Part shown: positions 32,132-42,274 of the stretch, piece after piece
Position numbering within the stretch: the stretch's first letter is position 1
Layout of the letters: each line of letters opens with the position of its first letter
From: Adlercreutzia sp. ZJ473
GTDB taxonomy: Bacteria > Actinomycetota > Coriobacteriia > Coriobacteriales > Eggerthellaceae
Direction of reading: 5' to 3'
Assembly: GCF_013185065.1 (NCBI RefSeq)
Contig: NZ_JAAVTO010000003.1
Coordinates: 37,713 to 101,712 of the forward strand
DNA length: 64,000 nucleotides
The notes under the pieces: model-generated
Told to the model about the DNA's origin: nothing
Seen by the model: the letters and a program-made list of their open reading frames with translations, nothing else
Database searches by the model: none
Program-made: the position numbers and the translations under genes

Positions 32132-33202
32132 CTACAGCCTGCAGTACCCCTTGTACCACCGCGCGAACGCGCGCAGGCCGTCCTCCAGCTTCGTGGAGGG
32201 ACGGAAACCCAGGTCACGCTCGAGGGCGCTCGTGTCCGCGTAGGTGACGGGCACGTCGCCGGGCTGCATGGGCACGAGCTCTCGGTGCGCCTCGAAGTCG
32301 TAATCCTCAGGAAGGACACCCTCCTCCACGAGCACGCGCTGCAGCGTGTCGACGAAATCGAGGAGGTTCTCAGGGTTGGAGTTGCCGATGTTGTACACGC
32401 GGTGCGCGGCCCGGGGCAGCCCGTCGGCGCCTGTCTCCACCGCGGGAGGGTTCCCCATCACGCGCACCACGCCCTCCACGATGTCGTCCACGTAGGTGAA
32501 GTCGCGCTGGCAGTCGCCCATGTTGAAGATCTTGATGGCCTCACCGCGCACCAGCTTGTCGGTGAACCCGAAGCAGGCCATGTCGGGGCGGCCCATCGGT
32601 CCGTAGACCGTGAAGAAGCGAAGCCCCGTGGCGGGGATGGAGTAGAGCTTGGAGTAGGCGTGGGCCATGAGCTCGTTGGACTTCTTGGTGGCCGCGTAGA
32701 GGGACACGGGCGCGTCCACGCGGTCGCCCTCGGCGAAGGGCACCTTCTCGTTGCCGCCGTAGACCGAGCTGGAGATCGCGTAGACCAGGTGCCCCACCGG
32801 GTGGCTCCTGCACGCCTCGAGCACGTTGAAGAAGCCGACGAGGTTGGAGTCCACGTAGGCCCGCGGGTTCTCGATGGAGTAGCGCACCCCCGCCTGCGCG
32901 GCGAGGTTCACCACGACGTCGAAGCCTCGCTCCCCGAACAGCTCCTCGACCGCCTGCTCGTCGGCCAGGTCTCCGCGCACGAAGGTGAGCCTGCCAACGG
33001 AGAACCCGCCCGCGTCCGCGTCGCCCGCGCTCCCGCCCGCCGCCTCGGCGAGCATCTGCAGCCGGTCCTCCTTGATCCCGACGTCGTAGTAGCCGTTCAC
33101 GTTGTCGAGCCCCACGACCTCGCACCCGCCGTCCTCCAGCAGCCGCCTGCACAGAAACGCGCCGATGAACCCGGCCGCGCCGGTTACCAGTATCCTATTC
33201 AC
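32132..33202 (-). CDS. UDP-glucuronate 4-epimerase-like SDR
   Basis: 356 residues from GTG 33202, GGAG 8 bases upstream (a TTG at 33214 is the longest alternative). [20 protein letters not shown] is the NAD motif; [17 protein letters not shown] and [17 protein letters not shown] (Tyr and Lys of the active site) are diagnostic of the GalE-like UDP-glucuronate epimerases (CapI/LspL). It converts UDP-GlcA to UDP-GalA for the glycan. Adjacent to ugd. Confidence 0.9.
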   Translation of the reverse strand: MNRILVTGAAGFIGAFLCRRLLEDGGCEVVGLDNVNGYYDVGIKEDRLQMLAEAAGGSAGDADAGGFSVGRLTFVRGDLADEQAVEELFGERGFDVVVNLAAQAGVRYSIENPRAYVDSNLVGFFNVLEACRSHPVGHLVYAISSSVYGGNEKVPFAEGDRVDAPVSLYAATKKSNELMAHAYSKLYSIPATGLRFFTVYGPMGRPDMACFGFTDKLVRGEAIKIFNMGDCQRDFTYVDDIVEGVVRVMGNPPAVETGADGLPRAAHRVYNIGNSNPENLLDFVDTLQRVLVEEGVLPEDYDFEAHRELVPMQPGDVPVTYADTSALERDLGFRPSTKLEDGLRAFARWYKGYCRL

Positions 33203-33281
33203 TGTATTCTCCAATTTGCCGAAGGGACATTGCCGAAGCGACCAGCTGAGGCGCCGGGGCGAGCAGGAGAGGGAGAGGCTC

Positions 33282-33953
33282 CTAGGGGCGAGCCTCGCCC
33301 TCCCTCACGTCCTGCCAGCTCCTCCGCCAGCTCTCCCTGCTCCTCCCGACCTCGTGCATCGCCAGGATCCCGAGGAGAAGCATCACGAGGAGCAGAGCGG
33401 CGGCGACCAGGAAGGCCACGCTCGCCGCGCTCCAGCTGCCTCCCAAGCCCCACACGTACAGGACGATCGAGGACACCCCCACCATGGGGAGGTCCAGGTA
33501 CTTGCCGAAGCCGGCGCAGAGAGGAGCCCACCTCGCCCCGACCCCGTATATGGAGAGGCCGCCCGCCCGCGTCTCCCACCCCAGGTCGGGATCCCCCGGC
33601 TCGATGAAGACAGACACGTAGGTCCCAAGCTTGATCATGCCCATCTTGTAGTACACGGCTTTCCAGGTGGCCGGGACCACGACGACCAGGGGAAGGAGGA
33701 ACATCTCAGGGACCTTCGTCGTGAAAGCCAGGGCGAAGACGGCGATGTTCGACGTTACGGCGAACATCAGGATCGTGTTGTGGAGCTGGACCTTCTGAAG
33801 AGCCTCCTCCCGCAGAGAGCCGTACTCGGCGAGAAGGGCGCTGCTCGCCGCCCGGCAAGCCCGCTCGTCTGCCCGCGCAGCTTGGGTGCCCGGGGTTTCC
33901 TGCGGCTCAGGCCGCGTTTTCGAACGATCCGATGTCGTGGTGGGCCCAGTCAT
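33282..33953 (-). CDS. Unknown integral membrane protein of the polysaccharide locus
   Basis: 223 residues from ATG 33953, which overlaps the flippase stop (ATGA). A cytoplasmic N-terminus rich in Thr/Ala/Arg leads to paired helices (HNTILMFAVTSNIAVFALAF and MFLLPLVVVVPATWKAVYY) and later two more (GVSSIVLYVWGLGG, then VAFLVAAALLLVMLLLGIL). I recognise no family. The two-helix block after LREEALQKVQLHN is loosely reminiscent of SLATT-like helical pairs. Might be a chain-length or export partner of Wzx. Confidence 0.7.
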   Translation of the reverse strand: MTGPTTTSDRSKTRPEPQETPGTQAARADERACRAASSALLAEYGSLREEALQKVQLHNTILMFAVTSNIAVFALAFTTKVPEMFLLPLVVVVPATWKAVYYKMGMIKLGTYVSVFIEPGDPDLGWETRAGGLSIYGVGARWAPLCAGFGKYLDLPMVGVSSIVLYVWGLGGSWSAASVAFLVAAALLLVMLLLGILAMHEVGRSRESWRRSWQDVREGEARP

Positions 33954-35377
33954 CACCCTCGTCTCCCCCTTCCGAGCCTGCGCCCCGCGCAGGAGAGCAG
34001 GTCTGAGGCGATCCTCCTGCTCGCCAGCAGGTAGGCCGCGTAGACGGCCGAGTAGGCGATCATGGCCGCCGCGTCGTCCAACAGTGATGTCAAGACGATG
34101 AACGCCGCCGTGATCATGAGCTCGCCCAGCGAGGCCCCAAGGCCCGCTCTCCCGAAGTGCCTCGCGACCATCGTCTCGGCGACGACCGATCGGGCGGCGA
34201 TGACCGCCGCGGCGCCCAGAGCCATGGCCTCGACCGACCCGAGGGCGTACACGCCCGTGAGGGACGCCGCCAGGGAGAGCGCCACGGCCGCGGCGTTCAG
34301 AGCCAGGAGCCTCCCCTCCCACCGAAGCACCTTGAAGAACGTCGTCCCCAAAAGGCTCATCCTCGAGTCGAACACGCATACGGGCAGGAGCAGCGGGAAC
34401 AGTACGAGGCTCGCCTCGTACTGGGGCAGCCACAGGGAGAGGACCTGCTTCGCGGGGAAGTACAGGACGTAGACGGCCGGCAGCGCGAGGGCAAGGGCGG
34501 CCCGCGCCCTCTCGAAGAACAGCCCGAGCTCCGCCCCGCCCGCACGCCGCAGGGCCGGGAACAGGACCATGCTCGCCTGGCCGACGAACACCAGGAAGAA
34601 GTTGACCATCGTCAGGGAGAACGAGACCTCGCCGAACGCCTCGATCCCCCAGGCGGCGTCGACCACGACCCGCATGACGCCCAGGACGAGCATCGAGGCG
34701 ACGTTCGCGAGCATCAGCTTGACGCCGACCCTCATGCTCGCGAGGGCGTCCCGCACGGCGCGGCCGACGGGCAGCGGCCTCACGCGCAGGACGTCCCTCC
34801 CCTTCCAGGCGCAGAACAGCAGCGCCGCGACCTTGGCTGAGCCGTAGGACGCGACATAGGGCTCGAACTGGTCGGCGCGCAGGATCAGCAGAACAGCCAA
34901 GGGCGCGAGGAACACCAGCCTGTCAACCATGACCGAGAAGGAGAACAGCTTCGTCTCGTTCACGGCCTGGAAGACGAACCCGAGGTAGCTGGCGGCGTTG
35001 TTGACGAGCATGTAGACCGCCGTGGCGACGAGGACGAAGCGGCGCTCCTCCCCGAAGCCGCCGGTGATCGCGACTGCCACCATGGCAGCTGCGATCACCG
35101 CCTGCGCGGCCGTCGCCACGTAGAGCTGGGACGCGACGGAGCGCCTGTCGAGGTCGCCCCGACTCCTCCCCCCGTTCAGGAGGTAGACCCCGTCGTTGAC
35201 CCCAAAATGGAAGAAGCCCGTGTAGCTCGCGTACAGGAGGAAGAGCTGCCAGTAGCCGAACTCCTCCACGCCGAGGACCTTCGGGACGAGCAGGGACGTG
35301 ATTACGCTCAGGCACATCGCGACGCCCTGGGACGCGAAGGCGACCGACATGTTGCCGAGAAGCGACCTGTAGTCCAT
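33953..35377 (-). CDS. wzx: Wzx-like oligosaccharide flippase
   Basis: 474 residues, about 12-14 predicted membrane helices, starting MDYRSLLGNMSVAFASQGVA and SLLVPKVLGVEEFGYWQLF as in polysaccharide flippases of the MOP superfamily. ATG preceded by GGGAGGGCAGGGAA. It should move the undecaprenyl-linked repeat unit across the membrane for polymerisation by the EpsG-type protein encoded upstream. Ends in a 4-base overlap with the next gene. Confidence 0.9.
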   Translation of the reverse strand: MDYRSLLGNMSVAFASQGVAMCLSVITSLLVPKVLGVEEFGYWQLFLLYASYTGFFHFGVNDGVYLLNGGRSRGDLDRRSVASQLYVATAAQAVIAAAMVAVAITGGFGEERRFVLVATAVYMLVNNAASYLGFVFQAVNETKLFSFSVMVDRLVFLAPLAVLLILRADQFEPYVASYGSAKVAALLFCAWKGRDVLRVRPLPVGRAVRDALASMRVGVKLMLANVASMLVLGVMRVVVDAAWGIEAFGEVSFSLTMVNFFLVFVGQASMVLFPALRRAGGAELGLFFERARAALALALPAVYVLYFPAKQVLSLWLPQYEASLVLFPLLLPVCVFDSRMSLLGTTFFKVLRWEGRLLALNAAAVALSLAASLTGVYALGSVEAMALGAAAVIAARSVVAETMVARHFGRAGLGASLGELMITAAFIVLTSLLDDAAAMIAYSAVYAAYLLASRRIASDLLSCAGRRLGRGRRG

Positions 35378-35411
35378 TTCCCTGCCCTCCCGACTCGAGG
35401 ACCGCAGAGGG

Positions 35412-35999
35412 CTACTCTCCGCCGAGCGGAGGGTGCTTCTTGTCCTTCTCGCTCAGGATGACCTTCGCGGGGTCGAACGCCGCGTCGCCCCGCAGCGGGG
35501 GCCACTCGATCCCGATCGCGGGGTCGTCCCACATGAGGCCGCCCTCGTCGCCCGGGTGGTAGACGTCGTCGCACTTGTAGCAGAACTCGGCCGCGTCCGA
35601 GAGCACGAGGAACCCGTGGGCGAACCCGCGCGGTATGAAGAGCTGCCTCCTGTTCTCGGCGGAGAGGACGGCGCCCTCCCACCTGCCGAAGGTGGGGCCG
35701 CCCTCCCTCAGGTCGACCGCCACGTCGAACACCTCGCCGGAGATGACGCGCACGAGCTTCGCCTGGGGGTGCTCTACCTGGAAGTGCAGGCCGCGCAGCA
35801 CGCCCTTGACAGACGAGGACTGGTTGTCCTGCACGAAGTCGCAGCCTATGCCGCCGGCCTCGAAGTCGGGCCGCTTGTAGGTCTCCGCGAAGCGCCCGCG
35901 CTCGTCGCCGTAGGACCTCACGTCAACGATGACGACGCCCTCGATCGAGGTCTCGGTGAACGTGAAGTTGCCGGACGTGATCTTGTCTCCCTGGGCCAT
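35412..35999 (-). CDS. rfbC: dTDP-4-dehydrorhamnose 3,5-epimerase
   Basis: 195 residues from ATG 35999 with AGGGAGGAGAGGG upstream. RmlC motifs: DERGRFAETYKRPDFE, QDNQSSSVKGVLRGLHFQ (catalytic His), VDLREGGPTFGRW, FIPRGFAHGFLVLSD and CYKCDDVYHPGDEGGLMWDD. Third enzyme of the dTDP-L-rhamnose pathway. All four rml genes are consecutive here (order A-D-B-C in transcription). Confidence 0.95.
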   Translation of the reverse strand: MAQGDKITSGNFTFTETSIEGVVIVDVRSYGDERGRFAETYKRPDFEAGGIGCDFVQDNQSSSVKGVLRGLHFQVEHPQAKLVRVISGEVFDVAVDLREGGPTFGRWEGAVLSAENRRQLFIPRGFAHGFLVLSDAAEFCYKCDDVYHPGDEGGLMWDDPAIGIEWPPLRGDAAFDPAKVILSEKDKKHPPLGGE

Positions 36000-36012
36000 G
36001 GCCCTCTCCTCC

Positions 36013-37032
<1,020 letters not shown>

Positions 37033-37947
37033 CTATCTCGAAAGCTCGTCGAACCTGGCGACGTAGGCGGCGAGCGCCTCGCGCCAGGGGCGCATCTCGT
37101 CGCCGACCGCGTCGGCCAGCCTCCCGTTGCGCAGCGCGCTGAAGCGCGGGCGGTCGGCGGAGGCGGGGTTCATGCGCTTGTACTCCTCGGACGTGACCCG
37201 GACCACCTCGCAGGGAAGCCCGAAGCCCTCCATGACCGCCTCGGCGAGGTCGGCCCAGGAGCAGGTGCCGCCGCCCGTCATGTGGTAGGTGCCGTACCCC
37301 TCGGTGAGGGCCACCTTCAGGATCTCGTGGGCCAGGTCGTTGGCGTGCGTGGGGTTGCCCAGCTGGTCGCACACCACCGACACCTCCTCGCGCTCCATGC
37401 CCAGGCGCCGCATGGTCTTCACGAAGTTGCGCCCCACGTAGCCGTAGAGCCAGGCCGTGCGCACGACGAACGTGCGGGGGTTGGCGGCGAGCGCCAGCTC
37501 CTCGCCGGCGAGCTTCGTGCGCCCGTAGGCGCTGATCGGCCCCGTCGGGTCGGACTCCGCGCGCTCGCCGGGCGCGTCCCCCGAGAACACGTAGTCGGTC
37601 GACACCTGGACGAGCTTGGCGCCCTGGCGCGCGCTCGCGCGGGCCAGGGCCTCAGGCCCCAGCGCGTTCACCCGGTACGCCCCCTCCTCGTCCGCCTCGC
37701 AGCCGTCCACGTTCGTGGCGGCGGCGCAGTTCACGACGAGGTCGTAGGCATGGCCCGCGAACCACGCGTCCACGGCGGCCGCGTCCGCTATGTCGAGCTC
37801 CCCGTAGTCGACGAAGTCGGCCCGCGCGCCCGCGTACTCGGGCGGGACGGGGCCGACCTCGGCCTCCATGGTCGCGAGGCAGCGCCTGATCTCGCTGCCG
37901 AGCTGGCCGTTGCATCCGGTGACGAGGATCCTCATGGGCTCAGACAT
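37033..37947 (-). CDS. rfbD: dTDP-4-dehydrorhamnose reductase
   Basis: 304 residues. ILVTGCNGQLGSEIRRCLA, STDYVFSGDAPGERAESDPT, ISAYGRTKLAGEELALA (Tyr/Lys) and RTAWLYGYVGRNFVKTM match RmlD, which reduces the 4-keto group to give dTDP-L-rhamnose. GGGGGGAAGG precedes ATG. Twelve bases separate it from rfbB. Confidence 0.95.
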   Translation of the reverse strand: MSEPMRILVTGCNGQLGSEIRRCLATMEAEVGPVPPEYAGARADFVDYGELDIADAAAVDAWFAGHAYDLVVNCAAATNVDGCEADEEGAYRVNALGPEALARASARQGAKLVQVSTDYVFSGDAPGERAESDPTGPISAYGRTKLAGEELALAANPRTFVVRTAWLYGYVGRNFVKTMRRLGMEREEVSVVCDQLGNPTHANDLAHEILKVALTEGYGTYHMTGGGTCSWADLAEAVMEGFGLPCEVVRVTSEEYKRMNPASADRPRFSALRNGRLADAVGDEMRPWREALAAYVARFDELSR

Positions 37948-37961
37948 CCTTCCCCCCTCCC

Positions 37962-38864
37962 CTACGCGTGGTCGGCGCCGGGGACGAGCCCGCCCTCGGC
38001 GACCTTCTTGAGGAACCTGCCGTACTCGGACTTGCCGCAGCGCTCAGCCGCGGCGAGCAGGTCCCCCCTCGTGATCCAGCCGTTCTCGTAGGCGATCTCC
38101 TCCACGACCGAGACGGGGAGCCCCTGGCTCCTCTGCACGGCGCGGACGAACTCGCCCGCCTCGAACAGCGACTCCATGGTGCCGGTGTCGAGCCACGCGT
38201 AGCCGCGCCCGAGGGTCACCACCGAGAGGCTGCCGTCCTCAAGGTACATGCGGTTGAGGTCGGTGATCTCGAGCTCGCCGCGGGCGGAGGGCACCACCTG
38301 CTTGGCGAGCTCGCACACGCGCGAGTCGTAGAAGTACAGGCCCGTGACGGCGTAGCTCGACTTGGGGTTCTCCGGCTTCTCCTCGATGGACACCGCGTTG
38401 AAGCCCTCGTCGAACTCCACCACGCCGAATCTCTCGGGGTCGTCGACGTGGTAGCCGAACACGGTGGCGCCGCCCCCGGACTCGGCGCGCTCGACGGCGC
38501 GGCGCAGGTGGCGCTTGAGGCCGCTGCCGTAGAACACGTTGTCGCCGAGCACGAGCGCGCAGGGCCCGCCGGCTATGAACTCCTCGCCGATGAGGAAGGC
38601 CTGCGCGAGGCCGTCGGGCGAGGGCTGCTCGGCGTAGGAGAGCCTGATCCCGAACTGCGAGCCGTCCCCGAGGAGGCCCTCGAAGTTCGGCAGGTCGTGC
38701 GGAGTCGAGATGACGAGGACGTCGCGTATGCCCGCCATCATCAGCACCGACAGCGGGTAGTACACCATCGGCTTGTCGTACACGGGCAGAAGCTGCTTGC
38801 TCGTGACCGTGGTGAGCGGGTACAGGCGCGTGCCCGAGCCCCCCGCGAGTATTATGCCCTTCAT
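37962..38864 (-). CDS. rfbA: Glucose-1-phosphate thymidylyltransferase
   Basis: 300 residues. [45 protein letters not shown] and [17 protein letters not shown] are RmlA signatures; length is that of the family. First step of dTDP-L-rhamnose synthesis. Fourteen bases before rfbD. The 42-base gap to the polymerase upstream marks the boundary between high-GC nucleotide-sugar genes and an AT-rich block. Confidence 0.96.
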   Translation of the reverse strand: MKGIILAGGSGTRLYPLTTVTSKQLLPVYDKPMVYYPLSVLMMAGIRDVLVISTPHDLPNFEGLLGDGSQFGIRLSYAEQPSPDGLAQAFLIGEEFIAGGPCALVLGDNVFYGSGLKRHLRRAVERAESGGGATVFGYHVDDPERFGVVEFDEGFNAVSIEEKPENPKSSYAVTGLYFYDSRVCELAKQVVPSARGELEITDLNRMYLEDGSLSVVTLGRGYAWLDTGTMESLFEAGEFVRAVQRSQGLPVSVVEEIAYENGWITRGDLLAAAERCGKSEYGRFLKKVAEGGLVPGADHA

Positions 38865-38906
38865 GAGTTGCCTCTTGTTTCGCCATCTGGAAGACGCATT
38901 CGTGAA

Positions 38907-40031
38907 TCAACTCCACAAAAGGTTGTTCGTCAACTCGGGAGCCACCACGAGGTCAAGAACGGGGTAATAGACAAGAAATACGGTTCCAATCATCCAAACC
39001 GAAAAGGCAAGAACTAGGAAAGTCCTGCCTCGGTCAGAGAGGCTCTCTCTTTGCTCAAATAGCATAATGGCGAAGTAGATGAAGAATAATATGCTTGCGC
39101 TGCGAATAGGCCGGTAAAAGTTTTGGATTGAAAGCGGGATGAAGGCTGCGATAGGAAGAAACGAGTAGACTGCGCTATCGAAAAAGGACAAGAACCGCGC
39201 CGCCGCATCGTCTTGACCCTCTTGAGCGTGACCTTCTCCACAACGCACGACGGAAAGAGTCGGACGATCCGCCTTCTCGAAAACCTCCGCAGTATAGGAC
39301 TGGGTTATGTAGACTATGAAAACCTGCAGTCCGACGGAAATAAGATACGGTATAGAGCCAAAGCGGCTCATTTGCGCAAAATAAGCTTCGGCCTTTATCG
39401 AATCAGTGAGGCCCGATAGCACAGCTTGGGCGATTCCTGTATACACAAGCAAAAAGATAACAACCGTTATTGCAAACGAAACCCGAGCTGATCTTCCCCT
39501 GCCGAGCAACCCCACAAGAAGGAACGTGAACAGCACTGATGCGGGATGAACAGAGTACGCTAGAAGCATCGCAATCGCATACTTCAAGGCGAAAAACCTC
39601 ACCCTGTCTATCAAGAAGCGTAGAGCAAACAGAGCGATCGCGGCAGAAATGAAGAATTTGAACTGAACCACATCGTAAAGAAAAGGAAGAAGCAAGTAGA
39701 GCGACAGGACTATTGCGCCATTTCTTGTGTATCGATTGACGAACCACGCAATGAGCAAAAGTGCCACTGTGCTCATCATCATTCTGTATTGGAGAAAATC
39801 GAAGCCAAGAGCCCATGCTACTCTCTCTGACAGTACGTAGCCTGGGTTCAATCCACTCCATTCTTCGATCCTGAATTCATAGAAGTACTCGTAACCGGCA
39901 AAATCTGCATTTGACGTATTGAACGCCATGATCAACCAGCAAGCAGTCAAAACAAAGAATCGAGCGAAGCGCGAGCGATGCCCAACGACTCCCGCCAAAG
40001 CTGCGGCAAAGAAAAGAAGATACCCAGTCAT
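38907..40031 (-). CDS. wzy: EpsG-family polysaccharide polymerase (Wzy-like)
   Basis: 374 residues from ATG 40031; the RBS is poor, and TTG 40043 with AGAGGGA is an alternative. About ten membrane helices. NADFAGYEYFYEF, NPGYVLSERVAWALGFDFLQY and YTRNGAIVLSLYLLLPFLYD, then VQFKFFISAAIALFALRFL, are EpsG-like. EpsG/Wzy proteins link repeat units in the outer leaflet. Much AT-richer than flanking genes. Long hydrophilic insert around residues 235-265 (PTLSVVRCGEGHAQEGQDDA). Confidence 0.82.
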   Translation of the reverse strand: MTGYLLFFAAALAGVVGHRSRFARFFVLTACWLIMAFNTSNADFAGYEYFYEFRIEEWSGLNPGYVLSERVAWALGFDFLQYRMMMSTVALLLIAWFVNRYTRNGAIVLSLYLLLPFLYDVVQFKFFISAAIALFALRFLIDRVRFFALKYAIAMLLAYSVHPASVLFTFLLVGLLGRGRSARVSFAITVVIFLLVYTGIAQAVLSGLTDSIKAEAYFAQMSRFGSIPYLISVGLQVFIVYITQSYTAEVFEKADRPTLSVVRCGEGHAQEGQDDAAARFLSFFDSAVYSFLPIAAFIPLSIQNFYRPIRSASILFFIYFAIMLFEQRESLSDRGRTFLVLAFSVWMIGTVFLVYYPVLDLVVAPELTNNLLWS

Positions 40032-40078
40032 CGCAGTGTGCAACCATTCCCTCTTATAGTGTGATTTGACACAAAGCG

Positions 40079-41008
40079 CTATCTCCGAGGGATTTTGAGG
40101 TTCTTGAATACAAGGCACCAGAGGTCGCAATAGTAGTTTTTACGAGACGCGTAGCAATCAGAGAAAGAACAGAGTCTCAACCAGTCAAAAAAGCTCCTAT
40201 GCGCGATCATGCGCTGCCTGAGCTCCAAAGCCCTTTCGGCGCGATCCAGCGTAGAAGCACTTTGATTCGAAAAAGGAGCGTCGCCAGCCCGTCGAAGCAC
40301 CGCGCGGAGCAGCGAGAGCAGCCTTTCAAGACGATCTAGTTCATCCATTAGTTCACTTCGCCCCTTCTTTCTCTGCGCAGATGCACAATTCTCATGTCTT
40401 CGAAAGATAACTGAGACTTCGTTTAGGACAAACAGGGTCCCCATCATCTTGCTCACGGAATAGAGAATTGCATCATGAGGCAAAGACACATCCCAATCAT
40501 GTTGGATTTTTTGAAAGAGAGTTTTCTTTACCATGTAAGTACAGCCAGGCTGTGATGTAATGCCAAATCTGCAATTCAACGTGGGGTGACAAACAGATCC
40601 GTCGCAGTCTGGATACTCGATCTCGCCTCGGCCCTCATAATGAAAAGCAGGCAATGATGACACGACCGTCGCTTCAGGATGCCGCTTAAACACATCAGCC
40701 AGCATCTCGATATGAGTTGGCAGCCAAATGTCATCCTGATCAGCAAGGCAAACGTAATCGCACGTCACCTGTTCTAACAACTGATAGAAGTTGCGTTTCC
40801 ACCCAATATTGGAAGAATTGACCGTCAATCGCCAGGAGCCTAGAGAATGTCGCTTGATATAGTCAGAAACATACTCCGCGCTTCCGTCCGTTGAGCAATC
40901 ATCGCATATTAGAACCTCATCAGGAACCACGGTTTGATTTCTCAGGGAATCCAGCTGTTCACCTAAATACGCTAGGCCATTATATGTCGCCATTACAACA
41001 CTAATACC
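40079..41008 (-). CDS. Glycosyltransferase family 2
   Basis: 309 residues if TTG 41008 is the start, which gives the usual N-terminus (GISVVMATYNGLAYLGEQLD). GT-A motifs: ICDDCSTDGSAEYV and ADQDDIWLPTHIEML (DxD). The C-terminal half is typical of rhamnosyl- or galactosyl-type GT2 enzymes. The only RBS-like sequence for TTG 41008 is a run of nine G (41017-41025 on the minus strand) at the right distance. An upstream TTG at 41029 would place the tract inside the coding region. Either way tract length should affect expression. AT-rich gene. Confidence 0.85.
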   Translation of the reverse strand, partial: GISVVMATYNGLAYLGEQLDSLRNQTVVPDEVLICDDCSTDGSAEYVSDYIKRHSLGSWRLTVNSSNIGWKRNFYQLLEQVTCDYVCLADQDDIWLPTHIEMLADVFKRHPEATVVSSLPAFHYEGRGEIEYPDCDGSVCHPTLNCRFGITSQPGCTYMVKKTLFQKIQHDWDVSLPHDAILYSVSKMMGTLFVLNEVSVIFRRHENCASAQRKKGRSELMDELDRLERLLSLLRAVLRRAGDAPFSNQSASTLDRAERALELRQRMIAHRSFFDWLRLCSFSDCYASRKNYYCDLWCLVFKNLKIPRR

Positions 41009-41016
41009 CAAAATAA

Positions 41017-41025
41017 CCCCCCCCC
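41017..41025 (-). repeat. Poly-G tract (nine G) at the glycosyltransferase start
   Basis: Nine consecutive C on the plus strand, that is G9 on the coding strand, immediately ahead of the GT2 start codon. It is the longest mononucleotide run noticed in this window and it sits at a translation-control position, as in contingency loci. Confidence 0.8.
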
Positions 41026-41140
41026 GCAACTTTTCCAGACCTTGCAGCTGTTCATGGCCTATCGGCAACACGATTTTCGGAAAGGCCTGTTCATCAGAAT
41101 CCGAGCAAACTCCACGTCTTCATATCCGCAGAGCGAACTT

Positions 41141-42274
41141 TCATTTATCGAAATTCTTTACCGCCAACAGGACATCCGAGTAGCGAGAACGCAACGAATC
41201 GTAGTTCGCCGCATGGTCAAAATAGCGAATGGCGCACGATCTGCGACCGGCACTCGCAAACCCATCCTCGTCAATCAGCCCCTGAAGTTCGCCCATGAAT
41301 TTGCTCTTCATATCAAGGGGGATCGCACGCCCGGCAGCCTCAAATCCCTCGAACGTCCAAGGGGTCTGATCGCTTGTAAGCACTGGGCAACCAACGGAGA
41401 GCGATTCCGCTATTACATGCCCATAGTTCTCGCTTTGCGTCGGAAAAAGAAACACGTCATGCTCGGCAAATATAGCATGAGAGCCGCCCTGACCAACATA
41501 TCCGCAATAGTTCGCCTTGATGTTGCTTGGCAAAGTCGAAATCAAGCTCTTACATTTTTCGTAATACGAAGCGTCCTCAACTGGCCCATAGATATTGAAT
41601 TCAACGCTCCCACAAAGCCCGGGGAGGCAGCTCAACGCATAGTACAAATTTTTTTTCGGAACAATGCGAGATAAATAGGCGATCTTGATTTCACCCACTC
41701 GCTTTTTGCTTCGCTGACTGAGTTTCTTCGGCTTCGAAGGAACATTAGTCAAAGCGAAAGCTTTTGCACTCTCTCCAAAGTATCTCTTGATTCCCATCAA
41801 CTCATCATCGCTCGTGAACTGAAAGGATACGTTTCTAATCAAGCCAGCTGCCCTCAATAGCCCTATATAGGGTATTTTTTTATATTTTTTCCGCATTGCA
41901 CCCGGACACAGTTCTCCTCTAGGGGCCAGCAAAACAGGAACGTTGCGCAGCTTCGCTATGGACAAGCACGGAAGTACGCAATCTGCAAACAAGCTTTGCA
42001 GATACAGAATATCAGGCTTTATCTCATCAAGAGCCGCCAAGAAGCTATCCTTCGAGTAGTTTTCATCAGATAAATATTTTACAAAACAATTTCCTTTGTC
42101 GTTCCACCCGGCGCTAATCCCCGTATAGGGGAGAGTCTCCCCCATGTCGTGATTTTTTGCAACAACATAGCACTCGCAGTTATCCATAAGACTGCAGAAG
42201 TTATTAATACTTATCGGAGGTCCTCCGTACTTCACACCTGGGAGAAATCCGCTAGTTACAATCAATACTTTCAC
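41141..42274 (-). CDS. Glycosyltransferase family 4 (GT-B)
   Basis: 377 residues from GTG 42274, overlapping the epimerase stop (GTGA). VLIVTSGFLPGVKYGGPPIS is the donor-side start; AYLSRIVPKKNLYYALSCL, FLFPTQSENYGHVIAESLSVG (E-x7-E) and CPVLTSDQTPWTFE are GT4 signatures. It transfers one sugar of the repeat unit. Base composition is low-GC, as for the two genes downstream, suggesting joint acquisition of linkage-specific genes. Confidence 0.88.
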   Translation of the reverse strand: MKVLIVTSGFLPGVKYGGPPISINNFCSLMDNCECYVVAKNHDMGETLPYTGISAGWNDKGNCFVKYLSDENYSKDSFLAALDEIKPDILYLQSLFADCVLPCLSIAKLRNVPVLLAPRGELCPGAMRKKYKKIPYIGLLRAAGLIRNVSFQFTSDDELMGIKRYFGESAKAFALTNVPSKPKKLSQRSKKRVGEIKIAYLSRIVPKKNLYYALSCLPGLCGSVEFNIYGPVEDASYYEKCKSLISTLPSNIKANYCGYVGQGGSHAIFAEHDVFLFPTQSENYGHVIAESLSVGCPVLTSDQTPWTFEGFEAAGRAIPLDMKSKFMGELQGLIDEDGFASAGRRSCAIRYFDHAANYDSLRSRYSDVLLAVKNFDK

